This document shows, piece by piece, positions 1-10,906 of a stretch of DNA of 64,000 nucleotides. The notes beneath the pieces were generated by a model that was not told the DNA's origin, made no database searches, and worked only from the letters and a program-made list of their open reading frames with translations. The translations under genes and the position numbers were made by a program. Each line of letters starts with the position of its first letter. Positions within the stretch are counted from its first letter, which is position 1. Source of the stretch: Papio anubis (taxonomy: Eukaryota > Chordata > Mammalia > Primates > Cercopithecidae); the NCBI RefSeq assembly GCF_008728515.1, contig NC_044990.1, positions 13,041,156 to 13,105,155 on the forward strand, read 5' to 3'.

Positions 1-199
1 TGGGACACAATGGAAGTCTTAATACATTTTCAAGAATTGCAATTCTTGGAAAGTTCTTGTCTGAGTGCATTCTCTGACCAAAATATACTTAAATTAGAAA
101 CCATTAACATAAAGATAACTAGAAAATTTCAGAATACAAATTTATAGCTACAAAAATATATTAGAAAAGAAAATCAATGATCATTCTCAAGAGTTTATT

Positions 200-1335
200 T
201 CAAAATTCTGTTAAAAAAAAAAATCAAATGAAACCCAAAGAAAGCATAAGAGGAACTTAGAAAAATAAGAGTAGAAAACAATAAAACAGAAAGCAAACAC
301 AAAATTATTAATAAAAATAGGCAAGATCAGAAGTTTGTACTTTCAAAGTAGATATATTTCTCGCAAGATTAAATTAGAAAAAAATAGAAAGCAAAAAAAT
401 AACCTTATTAGAAATATAAAATAAAACATTAATGATAATTTTACAGATCTTAAAAAAAGAATATTATGAAAAATTTTACATCAAATTTAACAGCTCAAAT
501 TGAATAGACTAACTGAAAAGTAAGGAGAAACGGAAATAATGAACAGTCCAACTTCTGTTAAAAGACTAGAATCCTTAATTTAAAAAATGCAGTAGTAATA
601 ACAATAATATACAATTCTTTTTCAGAGAACAGAAAAAGAAACAGAAAATTCTTTTTCAGAGAACAGAAAAAAACACAAAAATCCTAAACAAACTATGAGT
701 AAATATTGCTGAATCCTGTTATATGTGAAATATATAATATACAACATGATTAAATGAGCTTTTTTTCCCCCAGGAATACAGGATTGATTGATATTTAAAA
801 ACCAATCAGAGAAAATCACCATATTAACAAAAGAGAAGGAGAATATGTTTTATTTCAATAGACACTGAATTTTTAAATAAAACGTAATATTCATTCAAGG
901 TTCGTAAAAATCAGTAAAGTAAGAATAGAAATTCCTCAATCTGGTAAAGTTTGTCAAGAAAATATTTAATTTAGCATCATCTGTGTGGTGAAGTATTGAA
1001 CACTTTTTTTTCTTGTGGTGAGAACCAAGGAAAAGATGCCTTCTATCACATCTTCTATTTAGCATTGTGCCTGAAATCTTAGTTGGTGCAATAAGGCAGG
1101 AAAAGAAAATGAAATAAGGTATGAAGATTGAGATATATAAAGTAAAACTATATTTTTTGGTAAATGGCATGATTGTGTATATTAAAAATCTAAAACAATA
1201 TAGGAGCCATTAGAATAAATAAGGGTATTTTCTTAATACAATGAAAATAAATTGTATTTCTGTTTACTATCAATAAATAAAAATAAAATTTAGAAAATAA
1301 TTCACAATAGTGTTTAAAAGATGAAATATTTGGAG
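200..1335 (+). mobile_element. Old L1 (L1M-type) ORF2 fragment, 5' piece
   Basis: Degenerate LINE-1 reverse-transcriptase (ORF2) sequence on the plus strand. Phrases follow L1 ORF2 in order: the segment reading agaatattatgaa near 460, the ccaggaatacaggattg segment near 770, the atttcaatagacactg segment near 850, the aaggcaggaaaagaaa segment near 1093, and aattgtatttctgtttacta near 1250. Stops and small indels are frequent, so nothing is translatable. The reading continues after 1990, showing that the LTR in between inserted into this element. A 34-bp internal tandem duplication lies at 613-671. Divergence suggests an old L1M subfamily; the exact subfamily is not assigned. Confidence 0.8.
613..671. 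repeat. 34-bp tandem duplication inside L1 relic
   Basis: Two adjacent copies of a unit beginning aattctttttcagagaacag start at 613 and 647. The first 25 bases are identical. The duplication is local to this L1 copy and is younger than most of its substitutions. Confidence 0.8.
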
Positions 1336-1336
1336 A

Positions 1337-1990
1337 CAATGAAGTGGCATCGTTGTCTGAGGTAAATACCTGAGTTTCATCATCTCCTGCTAAGGAAATC
1401 AAGGACACAGACACACAAGTGAGTTTAAGAGCAGTAGTTTAATAGGCAAGAGAAAAGAGAAAAACTTACTCCCTTCTGAAGGGAAAGAGGGGCTCCTGAG
1501 GGGTGTCTTCTGGTTCTATGGTAAAATGTACAGGGTTTTATAGACCAGTTGAGGAGGTGGTGTCTGATTTACATAGGGCATGAGAGATTGGGTGGACCAA
1601 GTGTGCTGTTTGCATAGCACATGAAGAAGCTGGCCATCCCACCCTAATCTTTTGTTATGCAGATGAGGTCTCTACCTGGCTGGTGCCATGTTGCTTGTTC
1701 CTTTACTGAATACATGGTTGACAAAGAGAAAGGAAGATGGAGCTTCCATATTGAACATGCCTGGCTTCCAGGTATCCCTTTTCTATTGGCAGAGCTGCTG
1801 GCATTTACCTATGCAAGCTTTTAGCTTGCTTATCTATGCTCACAACTTGATTTTTCAGGCTGCTTTTTGTTCAAAAAGAAATTATTTGGGGGGCTGCTTT
1901 TTATTAAAAGGCAACCTTACTGAAGACTGTCTTACCCTCACTATCCGTCTAAATAATTTCTATCTAGCTCCTGTATCAATAATTCCAGTG
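1337..1990 (-). mobile_element. Solo LTR inserted into the old L1 (probable ERV1-class, minus orientation)
   Basis: A block of about 650 bp has no L1 similarity and interrupts L1 ORF2. It starts near tgtctgaggtaaat or a few bases earlier, and ends near 1990. Read on the minus strand it has LTR architecture: a TATA-like TATAAAAC complement at about 1535-1543, then an ATTAAA-type poly(A) signal complement at about 1436-1444, leaving a U3 of about 450 bp and an R-U5 of about 200 bp. No internal retroviral sequence is attached, so it is a solo LTR left by LTR-LTR recombination. The family is not identified. The exact ends and target duplication are uncertain. A 115-codon open frame at 1688-2035 lies mostly inside it and is not a gene. 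Confidence 0.6.
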
Positions 1991-2480
1991 AAAAATGCAA
2001 AAAAAAATTCACAAAACCATACTGAAAGAAATTAAAAGAAATATAAATTAACATAGAGACATATCATGAATAGGAAGACAATATTGTTAAAACGTCAGTT
2101 CCATTCAAAGGACCTAGACTGGCCAAGGCAATGTTGAAGAAGTCAAAGATAAAGAACTTAAAAGAACCAGATATTAAAACTTACTCTAACCCTAATGTAA
2201 TTGGTATTGGATGAGAATAGGCAAATAGAGCAATAAAAGAGAATAAAGAGTCCAAAAACAGACCCATACACATAAAGTCATCTCCTTTTTTTTAAACCAA
2301 GTTAGTGCTGTAAAAAGAAAAAAGGATTTCTTATCAATAAATAATTCTGAGTCAATTAGATATCCACATAGAAAATAAACTCTGATCCCTACCTCACACT
2401 ATTCATAAAAGACTGAGTTGGATCATAGACTCAAATGTAAAAGGTCAAGCAGTGAAGCTTCTAGAGTTAAATAACTGCCT
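1991..2480 (+). mobile_element. Old L1 ORF2 fragment, 3' piece
   Basis: Continuation of the L1 relic after the LTR. It includes the ORF2-like segment cactgctgaaagaaattaa (here ccatactgaaagaaattaaa near 2018), the nattgttaaaa segment near 2083 and the aaaaacagacccatacacat segment near 2255. It ends near the aaactctagag-like segment at about 2465, after which an MLT1-type LTR begins. Confidence 0.75.
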
Positions 2481-2499
2481 GTATTAATAATTGCAGTTT

Positions 2500-2853
2500 T
2501 AAAATATCTCAGCAGACTCTTCAACACTCCTCACTTAAAAAGGTGAAGTCTGATTCCCCCCCTCTTCGAATGTGGGCCAGACTTACTAACTATCTTGTTT
2601 CTAATGAATAGAATGTGCTGGAAGTGATGCTCTGTGACTTTTACAGCACACTTTTAAAAAATCAAAATAACTTCTGCCTGGTTCTTAGGGGACAAGTGCC
2701 TTTGCATGCTCAAGCCGCCACGTAAGAATCCTGGCTACCAGGAGGCCATCATGCTGGACAGACCATGTGGAGAGACCGACCACACAGAAATGGGGGAGAT
2801 ATCTAAAGAGCCCCGTTCACAGTTCCAGCCCCAGCTGTCTAATTCCTCCCATT
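2500..2853 (+). mobile_element. MLT1-type MaLR LTR, 5' part
   Basis: Matches the MLT1 LTR pattern: tgtgggccagactta near 2570, aatagaatgtgctggaagtg near 2606, and a trailing tggagagaccgacc near 2768. The LTR is interrupted at about 2853 by an antisense MLT1-type LTR and resumes at about 3635. MaLR LTRs are mammalian non-autonomous ERV-L relatives; no internal sequence is present here. Confidence 0.75.
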
Positions 2854-3628
2854 TGTATTGCTCTCTTATAGCTGCTGTCACAAACTACTAAAAATGTTGT
2901 GGTTTAAAATAATACACATTTGTGTTCATACAGTTTTGGAGATAGAAGTCTGAAATTAGTTTTACTGGGCCTCAGTCAATGTGTCAGCAGGGCCCTGCTC
3001 CCTCTGGAGACTCCCTTGCCTTTTCCATCTTTTTTTTTTTTTTTTTTTTTTTTTTTGAGACAGTCTCGCTGTGCTGCCCAAGTTGTAGTGCAGTGGCATG
3101 ATCTTGGCACACTGCAGCCTCTGCTTCCTGGATTCAAGTGATTCTTGTGCTTCAGCCTCCCAAGTAGCTGGGATTACAGGTGTGTGCCTTCCCACTCAGC
3201 TAACTTTTGTATTTTTAGTAGAGACGGGGTTTTGCCATGTTGCCCAGGCTGGTCTTGCACTCCTGGCCTCAAATGATTTTCCTGCCTTGGCCTCCCAAAG
3301 TGCTGACATTACAGGCATGAGCCACCATGCCTAGCCACCTTTTCCAGCTTCTAAAACTGCAATCCCTGGCATATAGTGCCTTACTCCACCTTAAAAGTCA
3401 CCTGCTTCAGGGGCCACATTACCTCCTTCTTTAATGTCAAATCTCCTTCTGCCTCCCTTTTTTACTTGTGATTGCATTTAGGACCCAATTAGATAATCCA
3501 GGATAATCCCTCATTATAAGAGTTTTGATTTAATGATCCCTGCAAAGTCTCTTTTGTCTTGGAAGTTAAATTCACAGATTCCAGGGACGAGGATCTGGGT
3601 ATCTTTGGGGGCCATTATTCATTCCTGG
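2854..3628 (-). mobile_element. Antisense MLT1-type LTR nested in an MLT1 (itself split by an Alu)
   Basis: Starts at 2854 with tgtattgctctcttatagct, the reverse of an MLT1-type 3' end. It continues through the ttttggagatagaagtctgaa segment and, after the Alu, through ggataatccaggataat-like sequence near 3500 to ggggccattattc near 3610. The same LTR type recurs at about 31.10-31.62 kb, also antisense. The ends are diverged and no clear target duplication is visible. Confidence 0.7.
3030..3336 (-). mobile_element. AluS/J-type SINE, minus orientation
   Basis: A poly(T) stretch at 3030-3056 is followed by the complement of a full Alu dimer ending at the 5' Alu terminus near 3336. Flanking direct repeats ccttttcca at 3019-3027 and 3338-3346 are the target-site duplication. 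It sits within the antisense MLT1. Confidence 0.95.
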
Positions 3629-3634
3629 TAGGAG

Positions 3635-3805
3635 ACATACGTGAAAATGCCCTTGAGACGACCCTAGCCCCAGCCGCCACCTGGCTGCAACCACCTCATG
3701 AGAGACAGAAGCCAGAACTGCCGAGTTGAGCCACCAGATCCCTGTCCCACATACCACGAGAGATAATAAATATTTGCTATGTTTTATGCCCCCAAAGTTT
3801 TGGTA
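3635..3805 (+). mobile_element. MLT1-type LTR, 3' part
   Basis: Resumes the plus-strand MLT1 after the nested insertion: gctgcaaccacctcatgaga near 3686, then gagataataaatatttgcta near 3760 (the LTR poly(A)-signal region), then the ccaaagttttggt segment. It completes the element begun at about 2500. Confidence 0.75.
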
Positions 3806-4095
3806 AAAACTCCCTGGTGAGTTTTTATAGGCAATAAGAAGAAAATCGAGATAGAGCAAATGAGCTTGACGCAAACTTAAAATTATTTCTTCTAAAACAC
3901 TCTTTTGTTCCAAAGAGTACATTCTTTTTATTCTTTTGGTGCAAACATACTCTATTAGGAAATTATATTTAAAGCACACTATGGCTCATGCTTTCTTAAT
4001 AGTCTGACTTGGAAAAATGCAAAATTAATAATCTCTGTTCATTTCACATTTTAAAAAGTATAGCTTTGAAATTTGGAAGTCAGGGAACTACTGTT
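3806..4095. other. Unassigned sequence
   Basis: AT-rich, with no repeat, open reading frame or motif that I recognise. A 135-codon minus frame spanning 3572-3979 runs across the LTR and this segment and has no recognisable domain. Confidence 0.5.
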
Positions 4096-4099
4096 TATA

Positions 4100-4545
4100 G
4101 GATAAAGTCTGGTTTCATCAGCCTGCACGCAAAGCCCCCTATAATCTTCCTGTGCCTCCTCCTGTGGCTGCTTCTCCTGGTACAACTCTCTGCACTTATG
4201 TCTCAATATTTCTACACCACTGATTTCCTCACACACAACACTCTGTTTTGCTAGAGGATGCCTCTGTGTATTTCATTTGTTTGCCTGAAATTCCCTTCCC
4301 CTTTGTTTTTTCATCAGACTATTTCTCCCCAGTCTGAAAACCTCAATTTTAAGGAAACTTATTCCCTTCTCTATTTTGTGAATATCTGTATCTTAGCATT
4401 TAATGTTTTTATAGAAGTGATCTGTTTATACATACATCTCAGCTACTAAACAGTAAGGTCAATAAGGACACAATTTTTAAATCCTTATATTTTTTTTTGA
4501 AATTTGCAGAAGATATGGAATAAAATAGGTGCTCCAGAAATGTAT
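4100..4545 (+). mobile_element. L2 LINE 3' region
   Basis: Resembles the 3' part of L2: a cytosine-rich stretch near 4120-4200, a gcctgaaattcccttcccc segment near 4281, then gtaaggtcaataaggacac near 4453 and a tail resembling the agg-t-gctc-a-aaatg end near 4530. Highly diverged, as expected of a mammalian-wide LINE. Confidence 0.6.
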
Positions 4546-4589
4546 GCCGATGTATGGATAAGTTCTGAAATGCAAATAGAAATGTAGGT

Positions 4590-4925
4590 CTGCTAAGTGT
4601 CCCCATCTGGCTTAAATTTCAGTCCAACAGTGTAATCCCGACTTCTTGTGTGGTGATGCTTTAACTGTTTCTCTTTTTAGGTAGCTTTGTCTCTCTGACA
4701 AATCTTTCTTTGATGAGTCCAATCTTCTTCCCTTAACTTCTACCACGAAGTCCCATTCTGCCCTCTGGAGTCATGAGATAAAGTCTATCTCTCTTATGTA
4801 ATAGTGTTTCAGATAGTTAATGCTGGCGAGTGGGTTTCCATTTAGTTCCCTCCTCTGCAGACTAAATGAACTCTACTTGTCCAGTTCTCATCGACAGCCT
4901 TTTTCAACCTTCCATACCCAGTCAC
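4590..4925 (+). repeat. Possible CR1/L3-type ancient LINE fragment
   Basis: The stretch around 4760-4920 (ccctctggagtcatgagata, then ccctcctctgcagactaaat and a tgtccagttctc segment) resembles a phrase I associate with CR1/L3-derived repeats. The match is weak and rests on memory only; the sequence could equally be unique. Confidence 0.3.
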
Positions 4926-4929
4926 CATC

Positions 4930-5440
4930 TGTGTTGGTCAATGTTGTTTTAGGCTGCCAGTATCAGAAAGCATAACAATGGTAACTTAAACAAGGTGGTT
5001 GCTTATTTTTCTATGTAAAAAAATCCAGAGGTAGGCTGTCCTGGTAGTGCCATCAAAGACCCAGGCTTCTCTCATTATCCTTACTGTGGGACTTTTCTCC
5101 TCTCATTGCTGTCACATGAGTTCTACATGGCCAGTCTGCCTTGAGAACAGCATTTCTATCCCATCCCAGAAGAGAAAGAACAAAAACAATGTATGTTCCT
5201 GTGAAATATGTGGTCTTCAAAGGGCTTTCTCAGAAGGATCACAGTTTCACAAACATTTGATTGAACATAATTGTGTCATGGAGTTGCAAGGGATATTGGG
5301 CAACATCGTATTTTAGTTGGGCACATTATCTTCTTGAAAATCCTATAAATGAGAAAAGGAGAATAAATACTAACATTGATAGGCAACTAGTAGTGTGTCT
5401 CAATGAGCAGAACTTTGCTGTGACTATCTTAAAAGAAAGG
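4930..5440. repeat. Ancient interspersed repeat, family not identified
   Basis: From the ttaggctgccagtatcag segment near 4950 to aggcaactagtagtgtgtct near 5380, this follows a stereotyped order I recognise from other mammalian copies: a pyrimidine-rich centre and an ending in gagaataaatactaacattg then aggcaactag. I cannot name the family with confidence. It is not coding. Confidence 0.4.
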
Positions 5441-5457
5441 CTTCTAGATTAGACAAT

Positions 5458-5693
5458 CTGAGGTCAGGAGTTCGTGACTAGCCTGACCAATATGGTGGAA
5501 CTCCACCTCTACTAAAAATACAAAAATTAGTTGGGTGTGATGGTGGGCACCTGTAATCTCAGTTACTCGTGAGGCTGAGACAGGAGACTTGCTTGGACGC
5601 AGAAGGCGGATGTTGCAGTGAACCAAAACTGTGCCATTGCATTCCAGCCTGGGTCTCAAAAAAAAAAAAAAAGAAAGAAAACAAGAAGAAAGT
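5458..5693 (+). mobile_element. 5'-truncated Alu with 17-bp target duplication
   Basis: Starts inside the left monomer at ctgaggtcaggag and ends in an A-rich tail. It is flanked by perfect 17-bp direct repeats cttctagattagacaat at 5441-5457 and 5694-5710. The truncation is therefore original to the insertion: incomplete target-primed reverse transcription rather than later deletion. Confidence 0.97.
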
Positions 5694-5710
5694 CTTCTAG
5701 ATTAGACAAT

Positions 5711-7854
5711 ATAGTCTATTCCTGATGAGCCCAACAACGTGTGAACACAGCCTCTCTCTCTTTCTCTATTTATGTAAATGTATTAGGGTAATTGAAGATT
5801 GGGTGTATTTTTTAAGGTACCTCATCACTACTATAGGTTTATTTCATTCTTAACAATGAACAGAAACAATTTATTTCCCTCCTTCTGCTATTCAGCTAGG
5901 TCTACACTAAAACTGTACAGTTGTATTCTGAAATTCAATGAAGAATGTTTCATTTACTCCAATAAATTTCATCATATGTATCCTGGTCCATCATTTCAGT
6001 ACTTTGATTTTTTTTTGAAACTTAATTTCGTCATTCAACACATTCACTAGTCATCTAAAATTCGCATATCTGCAATTCTGATGAGTCTTTTATGATTCGA
6101 TAAGGGAGGCATACGTATAAGCCTATAATTGGGTGTAAATGAGACAATATGTTAGGGAAGCTATGTACAGGGATAAGAGGAACTTTGGGGAACATGCATC
6201 TGGCTCACCTTGTAGATTCTAGAAGGTGCAAGAACTGCAGAGAAGGTGATATTGATGTTTATTAGTAAAGAGGAGATGAACTACTTCTGAGAGACCATAC
6301 TGAAATAAGCATTCCTAAAAGAAGAAATAGAATAAGAAAGGCTCAGAGATATGATAGACTGAGAATTACAAATGCTGTGACCTGGCAAGTCAAATATCGG
6401 GAGCAAGCAGCAGGAGGGGAGGCAAGAAGTGGCATAAGTTTACCTGGGAAGTTTGAACTTTAGTCCTGAGTGATAGTCTTTAGAGACAGACACTAACAAC
6501 AGAGATATATTTTGGAAAGATTTTTCCCATAACTGTCTTTAAAATTTACAACTACATTTTTGTTCTCAACTACGATTGAGTAGAAAATAGATGAGAGGAG
6601 ATGATTCAAACCCTTCCTTCTTCTGTACCATGTGATCCTATTTCCCTTCAGATGTAATGACCATATGTCTCGTATTTTTCCAGGAATCTTTGAATTTCAA
6701 ATAATCTATCTTGGGCTGCCAAAGTATTCTCAGACTTGTCAGTCTTTGTGTCCTGATTTTTTTTTTTTTTCCAGAAAAGGTAGTCACTGGGCCTCCAATC
6801 ACACAAGTATTGCAGTATCACATAAGTGGTTCTTTCATCATGTTTTTTCGGGTCTATCTAGGGAGTGAGCAGATCTGCAGTGTGAATCAGAGAGCCAAAG
6901 AACACCATGCTTGCCATTCTTTGTATTTAATGACAACGAGAAATTCCGATAATGAAAGGGGTAAGCAACAGCACAGCCTGTAAGCTTGTATTTTTAGCCT
7001 GTGTACAAGAGGCTCACAACCTTAATTTTCACAGCAACATAAATATTATGACTATAATTAACCATGAATATTTGATGAAGTTTGAGAGCATTATCTACAC
7101 TTGCTTAATATCGCTGGATGTCATTCTAAATTCTGGATGCTTTTTAAGTATGGAAATAGTCTCTGTGTGCTGCCAAATTTCTAAACAAATGCCTGGTGGA
7201 AAATTACACCTTAGCCAGAACAACAACCCAAGTAAATAGGTAATAATGGGTTTGTATTTTGCACATTAGCTTGACATATAGCATTAAAATGTCCCAGGAC
7301 ATTAAATGCTGAGATTTTATAAAGACAATTAAAATAGGCATAATAGCCATGATTTATCCAAGAGATTGATGCATTACAGAAGAATATTTTTTATATGTGA
7401 AAAAGACATTTGTGTCCTGTTAGAATGCCAGGTATTCTCAAGTTGAAAATGCACTAATTTCTAGGAAGCAACTGAATACGAATAGAATCTGGGGATGCAA
7501 ACCCTGGTGGTCCGTGATGTGTCTAGGGCAACTTACAGCCAATCAGAAAACAAGATGTGTGCTTACTGCAAAATTTTTCCTGATTTTGCTTTTTTGAAAA
7601 TAAGAATATGCATTTTCGCTATTTGCATGTTTTGTGAGTTGCACTAAAAAGGGGATGGTCTCTAACAAAATGTGTTTTAAATGTTAAGGCAAAGTACAGC
7701 CATGGTGCACTACCACAGGCTTTCTTAGTCCTCAGAGGCAATTGTCTTCTTTGTGTCCATTGATAAACTCCTAAGCCTATTGGGTAGGACTTGATGCTTC
7801 TCGTGACCTAGGCTCTAAGGATGTCTTAGATTGGCAGACATTGGTAGATGTGGT
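5711..7854. other. Unique sequence, no gene recognised
   Basis: About 2.1 kb with no confident repeat or exon. Overlapping open frames around 6632-7239 (78-95 codons) show no domain and no flanking splice pattern I would trust. The stretch from 6900 to 7420 is free of recognisable transposons and has mixed composition, which is compatible with, but not evidence for, a conserved non-coding element. Confidence 0.5.
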
Positions 7855-8373
7855 GGCTCAAAGATGGGTGCAGATTCTTTTCTAGTTCTCCTACTGAGAG
7901 GAAGAGCCCAATATTCCTCCATCTGAATCTGGACTAACCTTTGAAACGCTTGATTAATAAAGTATTGGAGGAAATGAGGCCTATGCTAGTTTCAAGGCTA
8001 GCACTTAAGAGGATCAGCAGCTTCCGCCTTGCCTTCTGGAACCACTGATTAAGCTGAAGCAATCTTTCTCCAAGGAATCCCAGGCCGCATGGAGAGGCCA
8101 CATGTAGCTGCTCTTGTGAACAGGTGAAATTGCTCCAAGAGTCAGCATCAACTTCCAGCCATGTGAGTCCAGTGATCTTGGACATCCAGCCCAGTCAAGC
8201 CTTCAGCTGACTCTGCCCCAGCCACTGTCAGACAGACATGGCATAAAGAACACCAAGCAAGAACTGCTCAGCTGAGCCCAGGTATTCCACAGAACCATGG
8301 GGATAATCATAAATTATCATTTGCACCATTAACTTGTGCAGCAAATTGTACTGTAGCTATAGATAACTAAATC
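7855..8373 (+). mobile_element. MLT1-type MaLR LTR
   Basis: Contains the typical MLT1 body: ggccgcatggagaggccaca near 8090, aacttccagccatgtgagt near 8150, agcccagtcaagccttcag near 8187, gaactgctcagctgagccca near 8261, and the terminal tagctatagataacta near 8354. Plus orientation; the 5' boundary is vague. Confidence 0.8.
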
Positions 8374-8589
8374 AGTAGGGGCAATGAAAATGTATCATAA
8401 ATTTGAGAGATTTTTGCCTCCTCCTTTCCTGTTCCCTCCCATCTTCCCTTAGTCACAAGTGAATGGTAATATCTAGCACAAGTGTGATCAGAGAACAAGC
8501 CTCAGATAAACACACTTGAAAGACAGAGTAGAGAATTCAGAGATGGCTGATACCCATTGGTGCCTACAGCTTGTAGCACATAGTATTGT

Positions 8590-8800
8590 GAGATCCTGGG
8601 CTCTGGAGTCAGAGCTACCTTAGTTAAAACCTAGCGCAATTCCTACCAGCCGTGGGTTCCTAGGCAATTTATACCACCTTTCTGTGCCCAGGCTTCCTCA
8701 CCTAAACTGTAATGGACAAAGTGTATGTAAATCTCTTTAGAGTAACAGTGCTGACACATGAGAAGAGCTCAATAAACCTTAGTTATTCTTGTGGTAGTTG
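8590..8800 (+). mobile_element. MIR SINE
   Basis: Follows the MIR consensus: gggctctggagtcagagct near 8598, the tggg(t)tcctaggcaa tract near 8654, cttcctcacctaaactgtaa near 8692, then gagctcaataaaccttag at the 3' end near 8765. Diverged but collinear throughout. Confidence 0.8.
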
Positions 8801-10181
8801 TTTTTGCTGTGATAGTGATCATGATACCGCGATACTCATAATTTGTATTTCTATGCCAATTTCTGGCCTTCTTTATGTCAGACTCTGGCTTCTTTGAATC
8901 AGATAAACACTTCATGTTATCCTGTGGGTTTTGATTCAGTTTGATTATATCAGTGTTCGTATAAGGCTTTTTAAATATGTCATTTTTGTGTACAATATTT
9001 CAAATATATTTTATGTTTGTCATTTTTATTTTTTAAGTGATTAAATACCAGAAAAATAAAATGCTTATAATGATAATACAGTAGAAATTTCAACTAAACT
9101 CCGCTTAATTAATTAATGGGATTAATCATCACTCTCTATGCTGTCTGGGAATTCTAATGACTGATGTAATGACTGATGTTTAGGGCTGAGGTTGGCTTGT
9201 GCTACACCTAAAGTTCTGCATTTCAAGAATCAGTGGTGTTTGTTCACAAACCTATTTATGTTAGTGTTCCTTATCATTATAATTACATAATTTAATCAAA
9301 TATTATGCAATTTGCAATCTATGAGTGTTAAAATAGTATTATTTGTGTAACAAATAAATGGAATATTTTGAAAAGAATATAGACAGGTCACTAAAATAAT
9401 ATCAAATTAGGTGAAAGCGACACAACTGTAAAAACTGGAAAGATAATCTAGAAGTATTTGGCATGCAGTTTCCTTCACAGGTATTTTTAAGTTCTTGCTG
9501 CCCTTTAAAGGAACAGAAACTGGAAATTGTGTAGGGGGCAATAGATATATGATTTAGGAACAAAGTGAATTCATTCAACGAAAAGCCTTATCTCTATACC
9601 AAAAGATTGGCAAGTTAATGTAGGTTTACATTTCAAGCTATTTTTTACCACTTTAACCAACTGTGTTTATTCACAGACCAGTCCCTAATCCTAGTTGTGT
9701 CTGATAAATGGACTCCCCAGTGGTATGTGGGTAAATGCTCAACAAGCAATTCTCTGAGAATGGGAAGGACACCTTGATTTTAGTATTTACCAGTTCCCGT
9801 GGTGTAAATATTCTCACCACGGTTGATTTCAAGTTGTCATTGTGATATCAATCAAGTCACATAATTCCTAAAAATTTAACAATGACTCTCTCAGATTGGT
9901 ACTATTTCAGAAGAGGAGTCATCAGGGGATCCTGAGAGTAGCCCATGTTTAGAGTCAATGTTCATTTGAGTTCAATTACCTGACCAGTTGTTATTTAGTG
10001 AAGGGAACTCACAAAACCTAAAAGACACACATGAAACATATTATTGTGGAAGCATATTATCAAATGTCATAAAAATGATAAGTTAAAACCAAGCTATATA
10101 AAAGTTCTGTGATCCACACAGAGTAAATTTCCATTGAAATGTTGATCAAGATTCTACTTGATACCAATTATAAAACCGGTA
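8801..10181. other. AT-rich unassigned sequence
   Basis: No recognised repeat or coding exon. It includes a perfect 12-bp tandem duplication (taatgactgatg at 9155-9166 and 9167-9178) and an 8-bp hairpin at 9797-9822. The part between 9640 and 10010 has an orderly, less AT-rich character and could be an unnamed ancient repeat. Confidence 0.5.
9797..9822. repeat. Short hairpin
   Basis: Arms ccgtggtg (9797-9804) and caccacgg (9815-9822) are perfect complements around a 10-nt AT-rich loop. No U-tract or other transcription signal is attached; a chance or fossil-transposon origin is possible. Confidence 0.6.
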
Positions 10182-10190
10182 TTCAACTCT

Positions 10191-10491
10191 TTTTTTTTTT
10201 TTTTTTTTTTTGAGACGGAGTCTCGCTTTGTCGCCCAGGCTGGAGTGCAGTGGCGCGATCTCGGCTCACTGCAAGCTCCGCCTCCCAGGTTCAGGCCATT
10301 CTCCTGCCTCAGCCTCCGAGTAGCTGGGACTACAGGCGCCCGCCACCACGCCCGGCTAGTTTTTTGTATTTTTAGTAGAGACGGGGTTTCACCATGTTAG
10401 CCAGGATGGTCTCGATCTCCTGACCTCGTGATCCGCCCGCCTCGGCCTCCCAAAGTGCTGGGATTACAGGCTTGAGCCACCGCGCCCGGCC
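10191..10491 (-). mobile_element. Full-length AluY, minus orientation
   Basis: Poly(T) from 10191 is followed by a complete Alu complement ending in gcgcccggcc near 10491. The ctgcaagctccgcctccc segment is diagnostic of the Y lineage. CpG sites are largely preserved, marking this as one of the youngest elements here. The direct repeat ttcaactct at 10182-10190 and 10492-10500 is the target duplication. The internal Pol III promoter boxes lie near the right-hand end, on the minus strand. Confidence 0.97.
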
Positions 10492-10860
10492 TTCAACTCT
10501 CTTTAGCAACATTTTTCAGCATAAGAAAATGTATTCATTATTCTGGCAAAATGAGGGCTGGTATATTTTTTAAATCTCACCTCTAATTAACTTTGGGAAA
10601 TTAATTTATATTGTGGATGTTAATGTTTGATTTATTATTTATATTTTAAATGATCAGGTAATATTGTATGACACTTGGGGATTTTATTTTATTTTTAGAG
10701 TTACAGGTATGGAGACGCCACTCATGAGAATATTTACTTTTTATATTCAACATTCATATATACATATTTTCAGGAATGAATTATGTACAAAAGTAAGAAA
10801 CTGATTGTAATATTGTGAAAGTTCTCTTGTCTTTGAAGGATTAATTACTATACCCTTGGG

Positions 10861-10906
10861 TTCTGATTTAATAGAGTGCAGTGTTCTGATTTAATAGAGT
10901 ACAATG
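10861..10906. repeat. 23-bp tandem duplication
   Basis: The unit beginning ttctgatttaatagagt occurs at 10861 and 10884, identical over its first 17 bases. Confidence 0.8.

Noticed and set aside
4592..4925. Considered as an exon because of balanced composition
   Set aside because: No long open frame or splice pattern; an ancient repeat or unique non-coding DNA is more likely.
9797..9822. Hairpin considered as a terminator or microRNA precursor
   Set aside because: Only 8 bp with no U-tract and far too short for a microRNA stem.
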